From NCBI RefSeq assembly GCF_028689295.1, contig NZ_JAQTWL010000001.1, forward strand, positions 248,001 through 312,000: a stretch of DNA of 64,000 bases. The letters are read 5' to 3'. The position numbers were made by a program, and so were the translations under genes. This stretch comes from Rhodoferax sp. (GTDB lineage Bacteria; Pseudomonadota; Gammaproteobacteria; Burkholderiales; Burkholderiaceae_C). This document shows positions 61,148 through 64,000 of the stretch, piece after piece; position 1 is the stretch's first letter, and each line of letters begins with the position of its first letter. The notes beneath the pieces were generated by a model, which was not told the origin of the DNA, ran no database searches, and saw only the letters and a program-made list of their open reading frames with translations.

Positions 61148-62365
61148 TCAGTAATACATGTAGGCACGTGACCAGGGTGTCGGGTTCAGGTCTTCGCGGT
61201 TGCCGGCCTTGCACGCCAGCACCTGGTACAGCGACACCCAGTTCTGCGCAAACGCATGCGCGCAGCCGGCCAGGTAGATGCGCCATACGCGGTAGGTGGT
61301 CTCGCTGACCAGCGCGCGAATGGCCTCGCCGTGCTGCTCGTAGTTTCCCGACCAGCAGGCCAGCGTGCGGGCGTAATGGCGGCGCAGGCATTCCACGTCG
61401 AGCGCTTCCAGCCCGGCGCCCTGCATGGCCTTGAGCGCCAGGCTGATGTGCGGCAGCTCGCCATTCGGAAAGACATATTTTTCTATGAAACCCGCCGCCC
61501 CCAGGGGCGTCACGCCGCTGCCCGGGTCGGTGGAGGTGATGCCGTGGTTCAGCGCCAGGCCGCCGTCCCTGAGCAGGGCGTTGATCTTGCCGAAATAGGC
61601 CTCCAGGTGGTTCAGCCCCACGTGCTCGAACATGCCGATCGAGGTGATCTTGTCAAACTGACCGTCGCGCGCACTCATATCGCGGTAGTCCTGCAGGCGG
61701 ATCTCGACCTGCTTGCCCAGGCCGGCCTGCGCCACGCGCTCGCACGCCAGCGCATGCTGGTTTTTCGACAGGGTGATGCCGACCACCCGAGCGCCGTATT
61801 TTTGCGCCGCGCGAAGCGTCAGCCCGCCCCAGCCGCAGCCGATGTCGAGCAGGCGCTCGCCCGGCTTGAGCATGAGCTTGTTCAGGATGTGATCGTGCTT
61901 GGCGATTTGCGCGGCTGCCAGTGACTCGGTTTGGTTGGGAAAGTAGGCGCAGGAATAGACCATGGCGTCATCGAGCCACAGGCGGTAGAAGTCGTTGGAG
62001 ACATCGTAATGGTGCGCGATGGCGTGCGCGTCCCTGGCCCGGTCATGGCTCAGGGCGCTGAACAGACGGCCGAACCGGCCCCGCATGGGAACGCCCACCT
62101 GGGCCAGGCAGGTTGCGGCGGCAACAATGTCGGCCGCCAGCCCATCCACGTCGAAGTGGCCGTTGACGTAACCCTCGGCCAGGTTGTCGAGGCTGGGCGG
62201 CACAAAATAGCGCAGCGCAGCCGGGCTCGGGACGTTGACCGTGACTCTGGGTTGCGGCCCCAGATCATGCTGCATGCCGTTCCAGAGCTGAAGGCGCAAC
62301 GGAATGGCTGTTTCGGGTTGCAAGCCGGTCAGGAAACGGGACACCGGGCTGTGCATGACGTCCAT
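61148..62365 (-). CDS. cfa: Cyclopropane-fatty-acyl-phospholipid synthase-like
   Basis: A 405-residue SAM-dependent enzyme that adds a methylene bridge to unsaturated membrane acyl chains. The SAM motif LDIGCGWGGLTLRAAQ lies near residue 175, with VVGITLSKNQ after it. QDYRD, TSIGMFEHVGLNHLEAYF and GGLALNHGIT are conserved blocks. The ATG (62365) overlaps the stop of the upstream small gene (TGATG). A TTG one codon earlier is also possible. Confidence 0.92.
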   Translation of the reverse strand: MDVMHSPVSRFLTGLQPETAIPLRLQLWNGMQHDLGPQPRVTVNVPSPAALRYFVPPSLDNLAEGYVNGHFDVDGLAADIVAAATCLAQVGVPMRGRFGRLFSALSHDRARDAHAIAHHYDVSNDFYRLWLDDAMVYSCAYFPNQTESLAAAQIAKHDHILNKLMLKPGERLLDIGCGWGGLTLRAAQKYGARVVGITLSKNQHALACERVAQAGLGKQVEIRLQDYRDMSARDGQFDKITSIGMFEHVGLNHLEAYFGKINALLRDGGLALNHGITSTDPGSGVTPLGAAGFIEKYVFPNGELPHISLALKAMQGAGLEALDVECLRRHYARTLACWSGNYEQHGEAIRALVSETTYRVWRIYLAGCAHAFAQNWVSLYQVLACKAGNREDLNPTPWSRAYMYY

Positions 62366-62523
62366 CAACCCGGTTCCACGACTTCAGACTGAAAGCCTTG
62401 CAGCACGCCAGAGGGCGAGGCTGGTTCTGGTGCGGGCGTTGAAAAGAGGGTGTAGGCGGCGGTAGAGGCCGCCGCGACCAGGGCCGCCGCGATCAACGCA
62501 TAAACTAGCTTGTGTCGATTCAT
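62365..62523 (-). CDS. Small single-helix membrane protein upstream of cfa
   Basis: A 52-residue protein with a positively charged start (MNRHKL), one helix (VYALIAAALVAAASTAAYTLF) and a polar tail. AGGAGAA lies just before its ATG, on the minus strand. The stop overlaps the cfa start, so translation is coupled. No family known. Confidence 0.62.
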   Translation of the reverse strand: MNRHKLVYALIAAALVAAASTAAYTLFSTPAPEPASPSGVLQGFQSEVVEPG

Positions 62524-62675
62524 GTTTTCTCCTGCGAAAGGGCATGGCGTGTTATTGCTGCCATGGGTCAGGATGCTAGGGCGCCCACTTTCGCACCGAT
62601 TGCGAATTGTCATTCGGCCCGCAACTGGCGCGTGTAATCTTGCACGCTTGGACGGTGCCGTTTGAAGGGCGCAAA

Positions 62676-64000
62676 TTGAACAAGAAACAAACCTGGAATG
62701 TGGGCTACTGGCTGTTGGCAGCCATGCTGTTGTTGTGGCTGCAGGGCATCTGGCAAAACGCCAGCCAGTCCGAGGTGGTGCCCTACAGCGCGTTCGAGCA
62801 GGCGCTCAGCGAGGGCCGCATTGTCGATGTCACGGTGACCGACCTCACCATGACCGGCCGCCTGAAAGCCACCGAGGAGCAAAAAAACACTCTGGTGACC
62901 GCGCGCATCGAGCCCGACCTGGCGGCGCGCCTGGACAAGTACAACGTGCCCTATACGCGCGTGGTCGAGAGCACCTGGCTGAAAAACCTGGCGTCGTGGA
63001 TCGTGCCGTCGCTGGTGTTCTTCGGGCTCTGGTTTTTCCTGTTTCGCAGTTTTGCCGACAAGCAGGGCCTGGGCGGTTTCATGTCGGTTGGCAAAAGCCG
63101 CGCCAAGATTTATGTCCAGACCAATACCGGCGTCACCTTTTCCGATGTGGCTGGTGTCGATGAGGCCCGCCACGAGCTCGAAGAGGTGGTGGACTTCCTC
63201 AAGCATCCGCAAGAGTATGGCCGCCTCGGCGCGCATATTCCCAAAGGCGTGTTGCTGGTGGGACCGCCCGGCACCGGCAAGACGCTGCTGGCCAAGGCCG
63301 TGGCAGGTGAAGCCGGCGTGCCGTTCTTTTCGATCTCGGGCAGCGAGTTTGTCGAGATGTTCGTGGGCGTGGGCGCAGCCCGGGTGCGCGACCTGTTCGA
63401 GCAGGCGCGAAAAATGGCCCCGGCCATCATCTTCATCGACGAGCTCGACGCGCTGGGCCGCGCCCGTGGCGCTTTTCCGGGTCTGGGCGGGCATGACGAA
63501 AAAGAGCAGACGCTGAACCAACTGCTGTCTGAAATGGACGGTTTCGATGCGTCGGTCGGGCTGATCATTTTGTCGGCCACCAACCGTCCCGAAATCCTCG
63601 ACCCCGCGCTGTTGCGCGCCGGGCGCTTCGACCGCCAGGTGCTGGTGGACCGGCCCGACCGCAAGGGCCGCATCGACATCCTCAGGGTCCATGTGCGCAA
63701 GGTCAAGCTCGATACGGCGCTGAAGCTCGAAGACGTCGCTGCGCTCACCCCCGGCTTCAGCGGCGCCGACCTGGCCAATCTGGTCAACGAGGCCACGCTG
63801 GTGGCCACCCGGCGCAAGGCCGACCAGGTCACGCTGCCCGACTTCACGGCCGCGGTGGAGCGCATCGTGGCCGGCCTGGAGCGCCGCAACCGGGTGCTCA
63901 ACCCCAAAGAGCGCGAGGCCGTGGCGTTTCACGAGATGGGTCACGCGCTGGTGGCGCTGGCCCAGCCGGGCACCGACCCGGTGCACAAGGTGTCGATCAT
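62676..64000 (+). CDS. ftsH: FtsH-like AAA+ zinc protease (partial, 3' end beyond window)
   Basis: At least 441 residues of a membrane-anchored AAA+ protease are visible. There are two N-terminal helices (residues 9-24 and about 105-125). The AAA domain has Walker A GPPGTGKT near residue 196, Walker [12 protein letters not shown] and arginine-finger region [20 protein letters not shown]. The zinc motif is HEMGH near residue 419, with Met where FtsH usually has Ala. The start is probably TTG 62676 with GAAGGG upstream; GTG 62655 is in frame. It may be a second FtsH-type copy. Confidence 0.9.
   Translation, partial: MNKKQTWNVGYWLLAAMLLLWLQGIWQNASQSEVVPYSAFEQALSEGRIVDVTVTDLTMTGRLKATEEQKNTLVTARIEPDLAARLDKYNVPYTRVVESTWLKNLASWIVPSLVFFGLWFFLFRSFADKQGLGGFMSVGKSRAKIYVQTNTGVTFSDVAGVDEARHELEEVVDFLKHPQEYGRLGAHIPKGVLLVGPPGTGKTLLAKAVAGEAGVPFFSISGSEFVEMFVGVGAARVRDLFEQARKMAPAIIFIDELDALGRARGAFPGLGGHDEKEQTLNQLLSEMDGFDASVGLIILSATNRPEILDPALLRAGRFDRQVLVDRPDRKGRIDILRVHVRKVKLDTALKLEDVAALTPGFSGADLANLVNEATLVATRRKADQVTLPDFTAAVERIVAGLERRNRVLNPKEREAVAFHEMGHALVALAQPGTDPVHKVSI

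Overview
The window looks like chromosomal DNA of a betaproteobacterium of the order Burkholderiales, most likely family Comamonadaceae (Rhodoferax- or Polaromonas-like). This is inferred from protein families and gene neighbourhoods, not from a database search. The core genes are GC-rich and tightly packed, with frequent ATGA/TGATG overlaps and some TTG/GTG starts. A complete run of Calvin-cycle (cbb) genes points to a facultative or former autotroph. Both ends cut genes: the 3' end of fructose-1,6-bisphosphatase on the left and an FtsH-like protease on the right.

Region by region. (1) 1-6120: cbb operon (FBPase, phosphoribulokinase, transketolase, phosphoglycolate phosphatase, phosphoglycerate kinase, class II aldolase) without the GAPDH gene often found between cbbZ and cbbK. 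(2) 6121-9200: an accessory block of four minus-strand genes: a HEPN-like protein, a YfbU-family protein, a membrane-anchored protein and an unknown. It carries an integron attC-like site overlapping the end of the unknown gene and a 31-bp palindrome. (3) 9545-16860: housekeeping and envelope genes, including a NYN-domain protein, a three-gene overlapping operon, a PepSY/two-component cluster, a ChaN-PDZ lipoprotein and a TPMT-type methyltransferase. (4) 16960-19290: a TPP riboswitch in front of a TonB-dependent receptor. (5) 19360-27833: rpmG, rpmB, trxB, ftsK, lolA, then a usp-transporter-usp module, then rarA. (6) 28042-32446: branched-chain amino-acid type ABC transporter (livHMGF without a binding protein) and a Crp/Fnr-like regulator. 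(7) 32498-47349: a purine uptake and breakdown cluster (xdhBA, BMP-type ABC transporter, adenine/adenosine deaminase, a VUT-family transporter, guanine deaminase), split by a block of mobile-element debris. (8) 42696-43811 and 47508-48380: two glycine-rich exported proteins with IPTL-CTERM tails on either side of the deaminase genes. The first closely resembles the glycine-rich domain of animal ALK/LTK receptors. (9) 48425-49920: decayed genes (fadH remnant, shuffled TPR-DUF3820 gene). (10) 50003-54349: an ABC exporter with an HlyD-like adaptor. (11) 54467-64000: housekeeping genes (PilZ protein, dcd, zinc peptidase, DEAD-box helicase, apaH, CNNM/CorC protein, ICMT-like, thpR, cfa, ftsH-like).

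Functional logic. The purine cluster fits import of purines followed by adenine to hypoxanthine and guanine to xanthine deamination and oxidation by xanthine dehydrogenase. The TPP riboswitch ties the TonB receptor to thiamin status. Three copies of a hairpin repeat each begin exactly at a stop codon, and at least two copies of a second hairpin repeat (CATTGCGAG type) lie in intergenic gaps. The strongest candidates for undescribed biology are the attC-bearing YfbU/HEPN-like block and the bacterial ALK-like, IPTL-tailed protein pair.
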